From positions 33,267-97,266 of the forward strand of contig CAZHSC010000002.1 in assembly GCA_964534995.1 (NCBI GenBank): 64,000 nt of DNA. Direction: 5' to 3'. This document shows positions 9,048 through 18,214 of this stretch, in pieces. The stretch's first letter is position 1. Each line of letters opens with the position of its first letter. The position numbers were made by a program, and so were the translations under genes. Below the pieces are notes generated by a model. The model made no database searches. It saw only the letters and a program-made list of their open reading frames with translations, and was not told where the DNA came from. Source of the DNA: JAJTFW01 sp964534995 (GTDB lineage Bacteria; Bacteroidota; Bacteroidia; AKYH767-A; OLB10).

Positions 9048-10049
9048 ATGACACCCGCTGTAAGTATTCTGCTGCCTTTTTGCAATGAAGGTATTTGGCT
9101 GGATGAAGCCATTAGCAGTATACGTCAACAAACGTTCAAGGACTGGGAGTTATTGCTTATAAGCAATAAATTTCACAGGGAAAGCTATGCCATTGCAGAA
9201 AAACACAAATACAATGACCGCAGGATTGTTTTGTTTGAAGAACGGGAAGCAGGAATCGCGCATGCCCTCAATGCAGGACTTTGCATAGCGAAAGGTAAAT
9301 ACATTGCCAGGATGGATGCCGATGACCGGAGCCACCCCACGCGTATCGAAAAACAATATACTTACCTCGAAAGCCATCCCGCAGCAGACGTAGTAAGCAC
9401 CCGTACTCAATTACATCCCGGCGGTGAGCAGGGCGAAGGATTCAGATATTACATCAACTGGCAAAATTCAGTGATCAGCCCTGACGAACATGCACGCGTA
9501 CGATTTATTGAATCCCCCCTGGCCCACCCCACGGTGATGTTCAGGAAATCACTTGTTGACGCTTTTGGCAATTACGATACGGGAGAAATTCCTGAAGATT
9601 ACGATTTATGGTTGCGCTGGATGGAACATGGGGTCCCCTTTTATAAAATCCCGGAGTATCTGCATTACTGGCGGGACCATACCAACCGGCTCAGCAGAAC
9701 ATCCTCCCATTATACTTCTGAAAAATTCAACCAGGTTAAGTCAGCCTCTCTGAGCCGCTACATCCTGAAACATGCCGGGGGGCGAAAGATCGTTATATGC
9801 GGTGCCGGACGTCAGGTCAGGAAAAAGGCGCAAATGCTACTTGAGCACTCCGTTGAAATTTTCGCTTATACCGATGTAAAAAAAAGAAATCTACAAGGGC
9901 TGCATTTTATTCCCGCGCTTGAAAATGAATTGTCAGCCGGTTACTTTTATGTCAGTTTTATTTCAGGCAGAGGGAAAAGTGATGAACTCCGTAATTTTCT
10001 TGGTTCAGGAAACTTAAAAGAGGGAACAGATTTTATCATCGCCGGCTAA
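9048..10049 (+). CDS. GT2 glycosyltransferase with C-terminal Rossmann-like domain
   Basis: A 333-residue protein. Residues 1-240 are a family 2 glycosyltransferase of the GT-A fold: VSILLPFCNEG at 5-15, the DAD metal/nucleotide motif at 90-92, and the ED acceptor/base motif at 183-184 followed by YDLWLRW. It transfers a sugar from a nucleotide sugar, probably for surface polysaccharide. Residues about 245-333 form a second small domain starting with a glycine-rich nucleotide-binding turn (IVICGAGRQ), like the PglD-type N-terminal Rossmann domains of sugar-modifying enzymes. Such an appended domain is unusual for a GT2. The ATG at 9048 gives a normal GT2 start. It stands about 6.6 kb from the Wzx/Wzy set. 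Confidence 0.88.
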   Translation: MTPAVSILLPFCNEGIWLDEAISSIRQQTFKDWELLLISNKFHRESYAIAEKHKYNDRRIVLFEEREAGIAHALNAGLCIAKGKYIARMDADDRSHPTRIEKQYTYLESHPAADVVSTRTQLHPGGEQGEGFRYYINWQNSVISPDEHARVRFIESPLAHPTVMFRKSLVDAFGNYDTGEIPEDYDLWLRWMEHGVPFYKIPEYLHYWRDHTNRLSRTSSHYTSEKFNQVKSASLSRYILKHAGGRKIVICGAGRQVRKKAQMLLEHSVEIFAYTDVKKRNLQGLHFIPALENELSAGYFYVSFISGRGKSDELRNFLGSGNLKEGTDFIIAG

Positions 10050-10115
10050 AAGTAATTAAACATACCATGTGCAAAAGACCCGCATTGCGGTTCGTTTTCC
10101 ACTAAAATTACCCTA

Positions 10116-10123
10116 TAGCTTTG
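10116..10123 (+). promoter_or_regulatory. -7 box TAGCTTTG before barrel gene
   Basis: Exact TAnnTTTG, 25 bases before the ATG at 10149. No clear -33 element. Confidence 0.5.
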
Positions 10124-10148
10124 ATCCCTGGCGGAAGGGTCAGCTACT

Positions 10149-10844
10149 ATGAAACGAATCGGCATTTTATTACTTTTTTGCAGTATCATGACGAATGCTC
10201 CTGCCCAGAAAAACACGGTACAATACGGTTTTCTGACTGGAGTTAGTTTTGTGAATCTGTATGGCAATCCATTCATTGAAACATTTCTCGAACCGGAAGC
10301 CAGGTTTACCGGAGGCCCTGCTATTTACTATCCATTCAGCAAGCATTTCAGTGTAAGAAGCCATTTGTTTTTTGAATCCAAAGGTGCAGGTGGAATATTT
10401 CCCTTGTTTGATGAAGCCGGTGACCTGCTGGGTTTTTACAATGCGGATATCAGCTATAAATATCTTACGGTACCTTGTCTGATTGATTATTTTTTCGGCA
10501 GGAGGTTAAAAGCCCACCTCACCGCAGGGCCTTTTATCGGAACTATGCTGAGCCAGCGGACTACTTTTACCGAGCCGGTGAGTGGTGAAACCCTGAGTGA
10601 AAGGGGCACCTCCGATTATATTCCATGGGATGGTGGGCTCATTGTGGGTGGCGGTGCGAGATACGCGATCAATAAAAGAATCAACATCAGTTTAGAAGGC
10701 AGATTCAACATTGGAATGACCAATATTGTTTCTCGACCGGTATTAGGCAGCCTGACTATTTACACGCTTGCCACCCAGATACTGGCAGGCGTATATTATA
10801 CACCGGGATACTATGCGGGAAAAGTCAGAGGAATTAATCCTTAA
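10149..10844 (+). CDS. outer-membrane beta-barrel protein (PorT-like)
   Basis: A 231-residue protein with a signal peptide of about 18 residues (ending PAQ). The body has the alternating aromatic/glycine strand pattern of small 8-10 strand barrels: FLTGVSFVNLYG, SVRSHLFFESKGAG, KYLTVPCLIDYFF, LKAHLTAGPFIG, ISLEGRFNIGMTNI, and a terminal strand ILAGVYYTPGYY. It belongs broadly to the PorT/OMP_b-brl_2 group common in Bacteroidota. PorT itself is a T9SS component, but this sequence is too divergent to claim that role. It is convergent with queA, with only 28 bases between stops. Confidence 0.75.
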   Translation: MKRIGILLLFCSIMTNAPAQKNTVQYGFLTGVSFVNLYGNPFIETFLEPEARFTGGPAIYYPFSKHFSVRSHLFFESKGAGGIFPLFDEAGDLLGFYNADISYKYLTVPCLIDYFFGRRLKAHLTAGPFIGTMLSQRTTFTEPVSGETLSERGTSDYIPWDGGLIVGGGARYAINKRINISLEGRFNIGMTNIVSRPVLGSLTIYTLATQILAGVYYTPGYYAGKVRGINP

Positions 10845-10872
10845 AAAGTTTACATTCAAAAACAATATTTAC

Positions 10873-12168
10873 TTATTCCCAATGATCTTTTTTAAAAAAT
10901 AAACAGGCATCTCCATAGCTTAAAAACCTGTATTCATTTTGTAACGCATACTTGTAAATTTTCTTCCAGTCATCGCCCACCATTGCAGCCACCAATAATA
11001 ACAGCGTACTGTTTGGCTGGTGAAAATTAGTAAGCAAAGCCTCCACCAACTGCCAATTATAACCGGGAGTAATGATAAGGTGGGTGCGGCCTGTCAGTTC
11101 AGTGATACCCAGACGTTCCATGTAACGGATCACTGCCTGCAAGGCGGTTTTACAATCGGGAAGTTCACCGGCCGAATATTGATACGGCAACCACTGATCA
11201 ATAATTATATCACCAATCCGGTCTTTTTGCATGATCAGGGTTACACCCACCCAGTATAAACTTTCCAGGGTCCTGGCCGAGGTAGTACCCACTGCTACCA
11301 GGGTATGTAATCCTTTGGCAACAGCAAGGCGACGGATAAGCTCCAACTGAACAACAAAACGTTCGCCATGCATGGAATGCCCTTCCATAGTTTCGCTTGT
11401 AACCTGCCGGAAGGTACCAGCACCCACATGCAGGGTAAGCCGTTCCAGCATGAAACCTTTTTGCCGCAATTCCATCAGCATTTCTTCAGTGAAATGTAAA
11501 CCCGCCGTTGGGGCTGCCACAGAACCTTCCTGGTCCGCATAAACGGTATTATAGGTGCTGATATCTTCCAGGGTGCTCTTCCTTTTCAAATATGGAGGAA
11601 TCGGCAGTTCCCCTAACAACTCCAGTAAAGCCGAAAAAGTGTAAGCCGGATGATCCCATGAAATACGAATGATAAAATCCCTTTCCTGCTGATCCAGTTT
11701 TGTAAACGTTACCACAACGTCCCCAAGCGGGCCAATGATGGATCTACTCAATGATTTTTTCTTCCACCTGCGCGCATTGCCAATCATACATTTCCAATCG
11801 ACCGGACCGGTAGCATTAAAAACATCATATATGGACAATTTTCCGGCCGGTTCAAGGCAAAAGCACTCCAGTTCACTACCTGACTCTGTATGCAGCTTAA
11901 TCCGGGCTTTGATTACCCTGGTGTCGTTAAAAACCAGGAGGGAAGAAGCCGGAAGAAAAGAAGCTATATTCCTGAAAAAACTTCCCTGTATTACGGGTGC
12001 TTTATACACCAGCAGCCGTGAAGCGGACCTGTCGGCAAGCGGAAAGACGGCTATTCGGTCCTCCGGAAGAGTATAACTGTAGTCTTTAATTTGTAATGCC
12101 TGTGGGTTTTTCAATGTTTCCATTTGCGGCACAGCCATCTTTTCGGAATTGCCCTTGTTCTGTGACAT
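10873..12168 (-). CDS. queA: S-adenosylmethionine:tRNA ribosyltransferase-isomerase
   Basis: A 431-residue cytosolic enzyme of queuosine synthesis. It transfers and isomerises the ribose of S-adenosylmethionine onto 7-aminomethyl-7-deazaguanine in tRNA, giving epoxyqueuosine. Recognised by the N-terminal DYSYTLPEDRIA and RLLVY block, the central PTAGLHFTEE motif, HVGAGTFRQV, MHGERF and the late NFHQPNSTLLLLVAA block. It is longer than the E. coli enzyme (356 residues) mainly through an N-terminal extension and insertions; long forms are usual in Bacteroidota. An internal ATG at residue 11 is an alternative start. No other queuosine gene is in the window. Confidence 0.95.
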   Translation of the reverse strand: MSQNKGNSEKMAVPQMETLKNPQALQIKDYSYTLPEDRIAVFPLADRSASRLLVYKAPVIQGSFFRNIASFLPASSLLVFNDTRVIKARIKLHTESGSELECFCLEPAGKLSIYDVFNATGPVDWKCMIGNARRWKKKSLSRSIIGPLGDVVVTFTKLDQQERDFIIRISWDHPAYTFSALLELLGELPIPPYLKRKSTLEDISTYNTVYADQEGSVAAPTAGLHFTEEMLMELRQKGFMLERLTLHVGAGTFRQVTSETMEGHSMHGERFVVQLELIRRLAVAKGLHTLVAVGTTSARTLESLYWVGVTLIMQKDRIGDIIIDQWLPYQYSAGELPDCKTALQAVIRYMERLGITELTGRTHLIITPGYNWQLVEALLTNFHQPNSTLLLLVAAMVGDDWKKIYKYALQNEYRFLSYGDACLFFKKDHWE

Positions 12169-12304
12169 TTGATTCAGAGGGCATAGTTACCAAAAAGCCC
12201 GATATGAAAATGAAAACTGACCAACAATTCATAATTTTACATAGCCTGAGCAATGTTACGAAAGGCCCGTGAATTTTTCACTTATTATTGTAAAAATGAA
12301 AATG

Positions 12305-12312
12305 TATTTTTG
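12305..12312 (+). promoter_or_regulatory. -7 box TATTTTTG before secreted gene pair
   Basis: Exact TAnnTTTG, 19 bases before the ATG at 12332. A TTG lies 14 bases upstream of it, slightly closer than the usual spacing. Confidence 0.5.
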
Positions 12313-12331
12313 ACCTTAAGAAATATATGGC

Positions 12332-13114
12332 ATGACATCTGACTTAAAGAAAATCATTTACCTGTTTATCTTCCTGGTTGCCGGTATAAAACCGATCCAT
12401 GCTCAATTAGGATTTGTGGAACTCAGGAAAGAAATAAGCTGCTTTGACAATACCCGATGTGTCAGCCAGGAATTCACCATCAGCCTGCCCTATTTTGACA
12501 TCCCCGAAAAAGGGGGAGCCATCCCGCTCATCAATGACAGTGTGTACCGGATTGCCTCCTCCATACTGAATGACATGAACCATCAGGTGCAATTCCAACA
12601 TACTTCGTGGACTGAGGATAAAGCTGGAATTGATGCCTGTGAAAGCGGGATTAACTCCTCCGAATCCAGAGAATTATATTATTCCATTCTATACAATGAA
12701 AATAACATCCTCAGTTTTATCCTTCGTAATGACTGGATCGTTGAAAAACAGATGATCCTGAAAAGTGACTTTGTTACCGCCGAACAACAAAATATTTATT
12801 GTTTCAGCGTTGATCTCAGTACGGATAAAGTCATTGACGTAAACTCACTGTTCAAATCTGAAGACCGTTCAAAAATCATCGACATGATCCGGGCCGAATA
12901 TGAACTTGAATATGAAGAAGAAATGACAAAAGCGGGTGACCGTTTAAGGTATTGCGGATTATTACTTACGCCCATGAAGATGATTGCGGCGTATACCATC
13001 CTGCTTCCGGATGATCAGTCGGAAGTAAGGACGGTTGAACTTCAATTGAATGAGGTTTACGATTATATGCAAGTCCAATACCAACCTATGCTGAATCCAT
13101 ATGGTAAAGAATAA
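12332..13114 (+). CDS. secreted protein of unknown function, possibly DUF3298/RsiV-like
   Basis: A 260-residue exported protein with a signal peptide of about 24 residues (ending IHAQ). The body starts VELRKEISCFDNTRCVSQEFTISLPYF. Later it carries an IYCFSVDLSTDKVIDVNSLF segment that resembles the beta-strand pattern of the periplasmic DUF3298/RsiV domain (putative peptidoglycan or lysozyme binding). That resemblance is weak. Cysteines C37 and C43 could pair. The last 14 bases overlap the next gene, pointing to cotranscription and translational coupling. I do not assign a function. Confidence 0.7.
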   Translation: MTSDLKKIIYLFIFLVAGIKPIHAQLGFVELRKEISCFDNTRCVSQEFTISLPYFDIPEKGGAIPLINDSVYRIASSILNDMNHQVQFQHTSWTEDKAGIDACESGINSSESRELYYSILYNENNILSFILRNDWIVEKQMILKSDFVTAEQQNIYCFSVDLSTDKVIDVNSLFKSEDRSKIIDMIRAEYELEYEEEMTKAGDRLRYCGLLLTPMKMIAAYTILLPDDQSEVRTVELQLNEVYDYMQVQYQPMLNPYGKE

Positions 13115-13823
13115 ACCGGGTATTTTTGATCTTTTCTCATGGACATTTCTGTTGTTGCTTATTAATATATCATCCTCCGTAAAAGGCCAATACTGCATTA
13201 CAACGCTACAATGTGACAGCATGCTTATGCAATGCGACACCATTAGCAGGGAGTATTTCAATGCTTCAAATAAGACCCTGAAAAAACTGAAGTTCGGTCA
13301 GCCCGGATCCTCCGTGGAATACCTGTACAATGAGCGGGGACACCTGAACCGGAAAGTCCACCGTAATCATGTGGGCGAAATTCAGAAAACAAATTATATA
13401 TATTCCGACAGCAGCGGAAGCTGGTATTGTGACAGCCTGATCGATAAAAGCGGCATCCTGCTCTTTGTCTTTCGCCGCACTCCTGCAAAAACAGAAAACA
13501 CATACCAGATTGAATGGTTTTACAAAAAAGATACCGTGGCGAGTTCACGGCAATTATTGCATTATGATTCCAACGGAAATGAATTGAGCAATTCAACCTG
13601 TTACAGCGCCGATAATTGCATCAGCTACCGTTTCTTCTATTCAGGAAACAGAAAGCTGTCATCCGAATTGTGGGTACTGACCGAAAATGGAAGCAACCCG
13701 GTACTCAGGGAAACCGAGGAATATTATTACAGCGATGAAGATGATTTACCGGAAGGTTCCATTCGTTTTTCGGAGCCCGGGCACCGCCGTATTGGCAGTT
13801 ACCGGTACCTGGTGAGCAAGTGA
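13101..13823 (+). CDS. secreted protein with YD/MORN-like repeats, unknown function
   Basis: A 240-residue protein whose first 34 residues form a hydrophobic export signal (FLLLLINISSSVKGQ). The rest is beta-strand rich with short tyrosine-containing repeats such as VEYLYNERGHLNRKV, NYIYSDSSGSW, LLHYDSNGNEL and EYYYSDEDDLPEG. This recalls YD or toxin-MORN style repeats seen in many secreted Bacteroidota proteins. Its ATG lies inside the end of the preceding gene in another frame. Both proteins have their own signals, so this is a pair and not a frameshifted single gene. No enzymatic motif is visible. Confidence 0.68.
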   Translation: MVKNKPGIFDLFSWTFLLLLINISSSVKGQYCITTLQCDSMLMQCDTISREYFNASNKTLKKLKFGQPGSSVEYLYNERGHLNRKVHRNHVGEIQKTNYIYSDSSGSWYCDSLIDKSGILLFVFRRTPAKTENTYQIEWFYKKDTVASSRQLLHYDSNGNELSNSTCYSADNCISYRFFYSGNRKLSSELWVLTENGSNPVLRETEEYYYSDEDDLPEGSIRFSEPGHRRIGSYRYLVSK

Positions 13824-13958
13824 GTATTTTTACGCTGACGCAGAGGTAAAAAATGCGCTTTTTTTATCCGAAGTTTTTATAAAATAACCCTGATTTTTAT
13901 ACTGTTTACCCATTTTAAAAGGTAAAGCCGTTCGATCAGTACTACCTTTCACAAAAAA

Positions 13959-16040
13959 ATGACGATGAAAAAAATCTTACTGCTCATAGCAATTGAATAT
14001 TCCCAGGTATGTTTTTCACAAATTTCCATTACTTCCGGTGATATGCCATCGGCAGGAGATACTGCCAGAAGGACACAGGCTCCCCTTACACTTGGATTAA
14101 ACTACCAGGCAAGCGGGGCAAACCACACCTGGAATTTCAGTAATTTAAGATATCAGTCGCAACAGGTGGATACTTTCTATTCCGTTTCCTCCACCAATTT
14201 CCTGTACGCCCTCTTTTTTTCGAATTTACCCTTTAATCCCAACCGCGCGAATGTTGCTACCACGGGACAGGCATTTCCAAGTAACCCTTTTATCACCATC
14301 ACCGATCCCTACAATTTTTATTACAGGTCATCAGCGGCCTATGAGCAAGTAGGACTGGGTGCCAGTTTTCAGGGAATACCTTTACCTGTCGCCTTCACGC
14401 AAAAAGATAAAATTTATCAGTTCCCGCTCAGTTTTGGGGATGTTGATACTTCGTATTCTTCCTGGAATGCCAGTTTACCCGGTATGATATATTACGGTTC
14501 GAGTCTCACGAGAATCAATCAGGTGGACGGATGGGGCACCCTCAATACGCCATACGGCACCTATCAGGCGCTTCGGGTAAAGAGCACCTTACTGGCATCA
14601 GACACCCTTTATCTCGACTCCCTGTCCATTGGTATGCAGATCAACAGGCCCGTTACCCATGAATATAAATGGCTGGTAAACGGTGAAATTGTACCGGCCC
14701 TGCAAATTACCACTACCGAGGTATTCGGTATTGAAATCATCAGCTCCATATTATTCAGGGATGTTGTTCCGGCAATAACCACCGCTGCATTGCCTGTTGC
14801 CATTTGCGCAGGCAGCAGTTTCCAGGTTCCATTTACTGAATTTGGTACCTTCAACAGCGGGACTTTGTTCAGCCCGGGTAATGTATTCACTGCGCAACTT
14901 TCCGACGCCAACGGTGATTTCAGCAATGCCATTACCATAGGCGACAGTACCACCAACCAATCAGGGAATTTCGGAGTGAATATTCCGGCAGGAACACCGG
15001 CGGGTAACGGCTACCGCATACGCATTATTTCGTCCAACCCTGCCGTTATCGGATCTGACAATGGTACGGATATACGTATTGACAACGGGCTTCCGGCAGC
15101 AAGTATTATCGCTGCTGGCAGTCAGGGTCCCTTTTGCTGGGGTGACAGCACGGAGCTTAATGGAAGCCAGGTTAACGATGTAAGCTACCAGTGGATGCTC
15201 AACGCGGTCGCACTGAGCGGTGCAAACGCTTTGAGTCATTTCGCGAATCAACCCGGTGATTATACCCTCAACACCATTAATGCATGTGGAGTAAGCAGCT
15301 CAAACACCATCAGCATCGTATTTGACAGCCTTCCACAGAACGCTGTGATCGCCTCCACCGGAAACACCACTTTCTGTGAAGGAGATTCTGTTCTGCTCAA
15401 TGCCGGTATGTTCAGCGGTGTGACCTACCAATGGCAGCAAAACGGGGTGGATATTCCGGGCGCCCTGAGCACTGCCTTATCGGTGAGTCAGACAGGGACA
15501 TATACCTTAAACACTATTAACCATTGCGGCACCAGCTCCTCCAATTCCATACAGGTCAATGCTCATCCACTCCCCCCTTTACCTGTTATCAGTGCATCCA
15601 ATGATACCCTGTTTACCACAGGCGGCTTTTCCTACATCTGGTACCTGAACGGAAATGTAATACCCGGAGCGGTGGATTCCTTTCTGGTGGTAAATACGTC
15701 CGGACAATATGAAGTAGGTATCACCAACATCGATTCCTGCAGCAGTCTTTCCAATCCTTACAATTATATAAGTACGGGTATGAACGGCGGCATCGGTGGA
15801 AGCGGCATCCGCCTATTTCCAAACCCGGTTCGTGATTTATTAAGTTTACAACTTGCAGAAAGAGGCGAATATGTAATTGAAATACTCAGCGCCGAAGGAA
15901 AAAAGGTAAGCGGACCACATTTGTTTAGCGGTTCAGGCATACAAATCATGCTTCCCGCATCCCTGGAAAGCGGAATATATTTCATCAGAATACAAAATGA
16001 GTTTACAAGCCTGACGCAACGTTTTGTTCTCAGCCGTTAA
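13959..16040 (+). CDS. large T9SS type A sorting-domain protein with Ig/PKD-like repeats
   Basis: A 693-residue secreted protein. After the export signal, residues 20 to about 270 form an unrecognised domain; a similar opening (GLNYQASGANHTWNFSNL) is common in T9SS cargo. Then come two related immunoglobulin-like segments around 395-530 with repeated phrases (VSYQWMLNAVALSGAN and VTYQWQQNGVDIPGAL; YTLNTINACG and YTLNTINHCG). The C-terminal 80 residues are the type A sorting domain (LFPNPVRDLLSLQL, GIYFIRI, QRFVLSR). Likely a surface-exposed structural or adhesive protein. It is convergent with rnhB, six bases between stops. Confidence 0.85.
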   Translation: MTMKKILLLIAIEYSQVCFSQISITSGDMPSAGDTARRTQAPLTLGLNYQASGANHTWNFSNLRYQSQQVDTFYSVSSTNFLYALFFSNLPFNPNRANVATTGQAFPSNPFITITDPYNFYYRSSAAYEQVGLGASFQGIPLPVAFTQKDKIYQFPLSFGDVDTSYSSWNASLPGMIYYGSSLTRINQVDGWGTLNTPYGTYQALRVKSTLLASDTLYLDSLSIGMQINRPVTHEYKWLVNGEIVPALQITTTEVFGIEIISSILFRDVVPAITTAALPVAICAGSSFQVPFTEFGTFNSGTLFSPGNVFTAQLSDANGDFSNAITIGDSTTNQSGNFGVNIPAGTPAGNGYRIRIISSNPAVIGSDNGTDIRIDNGLPAASIIAAGSQGPFCWGDSTELNGSQVNDVSYQWMLNAVALSGANALSHFANQPGDYTLNTINACGVSSSNTISIVFDSLPQNAVIASTGNTTFCEGDSVLLNAGMFSGVTYQWQQNGVDIPGALSTALSVSQTGTYTLNTINHCGTSSSNSIQVNAHPLPPLPVISASNDTLFTTGGFSYIWYLNGNVIPGAVDSFLVVNTSGQYEVGITNIDSCSSLSNPYNYISTGMNGGIGGSGIRLFPNPVRDLLSLQLAERGEYVIEILSAEGKKVSGPHLFSGSGIQIMLPASLESGIYFIRIQNEFTSLTQRFVLSR

Positions 16041-16046
16041 CCGTAT

Positions 16047-16652
16047 TCAGAACAATGACAATTGCAATTCCTTTAGTTGAAACGAGCGGCGGTGGTGAGG
16101 AGAATACCCAAAGGTACGGATAGCCTGTACATGGGTATCGGTCCCATACGCTTTATTCCTGTCCCAGGCATATTGCGGAAATTCCTGGTGCAGGATTTTC
16201 ATATAGGCATCCCTGTGTGTCTTTGCCAGAATGGAAGCCGCTGCCACCGATAAATAAGTAGCATCCCCTTTCACCATGCATTTATGGGGGATGCCCGCAT
16301 ATCCCGGAAAGCGGTTACCGTCAATCAGAATAAATTCAGGTTCGGGTGACAGTTTACCTATGGCTTCCTTCATCGCTTTAAAAGTAGCGTTTAGAATATT
16401 TATCCTGTCAATCTCTTCGGGCAGCACCAGTGATACCGACCAGGCAAGCGCTTCCTTTTCAATCAGCCTCCTCAGGTTATCCCGCATACTTTCCGGTAAT
16501 TTCTTTGAATCATTCAACACTTCATACCAATCATAGGTAATGCCGGGAGGGAGGATCACCGCGGCGGCAAAAACCGGACCTGCCAGAGAACCCCTTCCGG
16601 CTTCATCTACTCCTGCTTCGAGGACCTCCTGGTTGTATGACATTTCAAGCAT
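16047..16652 (-). CDS. rnhB: ribonuclease HII
   Basis: A 201-residue enzyme that cuts the RNA strand of RNA-DNA hybrids and nicks at single ribonucleotides in DNA. The catalytic GVDEAGRG motif is at 14-21 (Asp16, Glu17). The third-acidic segment is EFILIDGNRFPG. A later conserved block, VKGDATYLSVAAASILAKTHRD, includes the fourth acidic residue. Length matches the family (about 200). Two ATGs three codons apart (16652 and 16643) are possible starts. It is divergent from the flippase gene, which has its own promoter box in the gap. Confidence 0.95.
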   Translation of the reverse strand: MLEMSYNQEVLEAGVDEAGRGSLAGPVFAAAVILPPGITYDWYEVLNDSKKLPESMRDNLRRLIEKEALAWSVSLVLPEEIDRINILNATFKAMKEAIGKLSPEPEFILIDGNRFPGYAGIPHKCMVKGDATYLSVAAASILAKTHRDAYMKILHQEFPQYAWDRNKAYGTDTHVQAIRTFGYSPHHRRSFQLKELQLSLF

Positions 16653-16687
16653 CAGAAATAAAATTCATCCGGCCCTCTAAATTGCTT

Positions 16688-16695
16688 TAAATTTG
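16688..16695 (+). promoter_or_regulatory. -7 box TAAATTTG before flippase gene
   Basis: Exact TAnnTTTG whose TTG (16693-16695) is in frame with the gene and could be mistaken for a start. The real ATG is at 16711. Confidence 0.6.
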
Positions 16696-16710
16696 CCAGC
16701 CTGTCAAGCC

Positions 16711-18156
16711 ATGCAAAAAAAATTTGTCACCAACCTGGCATTTCTTCTGTTCCTGAACCTGTTGATCAAGCCGTTCTGGATTCTGGGCATTGACCGTGCC
16801 GTCCAGAATACCGTAGGAGCTTCATCATACGGACTTTACGCGGCACTATTTAACTTTTCCTTCCTTTTTAACATCCTGCTCGATATCGGGATTACCAATT
16901 TCAACAACCGGAATATTTCACAACATAATCACTTGTTGCAAAAGCATTTTTCGGGCATCCTGGCGCTGAGGCTGCTGCTGGCTTTTGCCTACTTCCTCTT
17001 CAGTCTTGGGGTGGCATGGCTGTTGGGCTACCGTGAGGAACAGCTGTGGATACTGCTGGTGCTGCTGCTCAACCAGGCGCTCATATCCTTTATCCTCTAC
17101 CTGCGATCCAACCTGGCCGGGCTCCAACTTTTCCGTATCGACAGCATGATATCCATCCTGGACCGGTTCATCATGATAGTACTTTGTGGTATTTTGCTTT
17201 GGGGTGGTATTACGGACATTCCCTTCCAAATCGAATGGTTTGTATGGGCACAAACCATCGCCTATGCCATCACCGCCATATTCACTTTTCTCATCCTGGC
17301 ATCCCGGGTAAAAAATATCTCTCTGAAATGGGACCCAAAATTTTTCATGATCATCCTTAAACAAAGCTATCCCTTTGCCATTCTCATCCTGTTAATGACA
17401 TTTTACAACCGTATCGACTCGGTGATGCTCGAAAGGATGCTGCCTGATGGTGCAGAGCAGGCTGGTATTTATGCCCAGGCCTATCGCCTGCTGGATGCTG
17501 CCAATATGATTGCCTACCTGTTTTCAGGTTTGTTGCTGCCGATGTTCTCACACATGCTAAAGCATAAGAAACCCATCGAAGAGTTGGTTGAACTGTCTTT
17601 TTCCTTTATTGCCATACCTGCCATCATGGTGATGGCCTGCGGCGTTTTTTACAGTGAAGAAATTATGGGTTTGCTGTATCATGCACACGTCAAGGAATCA
17701 GGTGATGTTTTTATATTAATCATTAACTGTTTCCTTGCCATTAGTTCCGTTTACATTTTTGGCACCCTGCTCACCGCCAATGGAAACCTTACGCATCTCA
17801 ATATGATTGCAACCGGTGGTATGTTGCTAAACATTTTGATCAACTTTATACTGATACCCCGCTATCAGGCTACCGGAGCGGCGGTTGCAAGTGTGGTCAC
17901 CCAGTTTTTATCAGCGGGTGCACAAATACTGCTTGCACATCATATATTCAGGTTCCGGATGAGGTGGAGACTGGCGGTCCGTTACAGCCTGTTCACCGGT
18001 ATCGCATTTCTACTCTTTTGGTTTACCAGTCAGTTTTCATCCTTCTTCCTTTGGAGGGCGGGATTCGGGGTATTTTCCTGTTTCATGATCGCCTTATTAT
18101 TGAAGCTCATCCGGCCCTTTGAATTATTCAGACTCATCAAATACGGTGACAATTAG
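16711..18156 (+). CDS. polysaccharide flippase, Wzx/MATE-like
   Basis: A 481-residue inner-membrane protein with about 12-14 hydrophobic helices and few charges between them. The layout fits the polysaccharide-synthesis flippases that turn lipid-linked oligosaccharides to the periplasmic side. Typical features: YGLYAALFNFSFLFNILLDIGI near the N-terminus, a PFAILILLMTFYNRIDSVML segment in mid-protein, and GTLLTANGNL with LNILINFILIPRYQATGAA in the second half. The ATG at 16711 is chosen because the upstream TTG at 16693 lies inside a promoter box. The next two genes (chain-length regulator and Wzy-like) make a coherent export/polymerisation set. Confidence 0.88.
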   Translation: MQKKFVTNLAFLLFLNLLIKPFWILGIDRAVQNTVGASSYGLYAALFNFSFLFNILLDIGITNFNNRNISQHNHLLQKHFSGILALRLLLAFAYFLFSLGVAWLLGYREEQLWILLVLLLNQALISFILYLRSNLAGLQLFRIDSMISILDRFIMIVLCGILLWGGITDIPFQIEWFVWAQTIAYAITAIFTFLILASRVKNISLKWDPKFFMIILKQSYPFAILILLMTFYNRIDSVMLERMLPDGAEQAGIYAQAYRLLDAANMIAYLFSGLLLPMFSHMLKHKKPIEELVELSFSFIAIPAIMVMACGVFYSEEIMGLLYHAHVKESGDVFILIINCFLAISSVYIFGTLLTANGNLTHLNMIATGGMLLNILINFILIPRYQATGAAVASVVTQFLSAGAQILLAHHIFRFRMRWRLAVRYSLFTGIAFLLFWFTSQFSSFFLWRAGFGVFSCFMIALLLKLIRPFELFRLIKYGDN

Positions 18157-18185
18157 AATGTTAACTGCTATTTGACAGATTAAGT

Positions 18186-18193
18186 TATTTTTG
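18186..18193 (+). promoter_or_regulatory. -7 box TATTTTTG before chain-length gene
   Basis: Exact TAnnTTTG. Its TTG is in frame with the following gene and is not a start; the ATG is at 18215, 21 bases downstream. Confidence 0.55.
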
Positions 18194-18214
18194 CCATCCC
18201 AAATCGGTGATCGC

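Noticed and set aside
12332..13823. A single frameshifted gene
   Set aside because: Each part has its own signal peptide and distinct domain character; the 14-base overlap is normal coupling.
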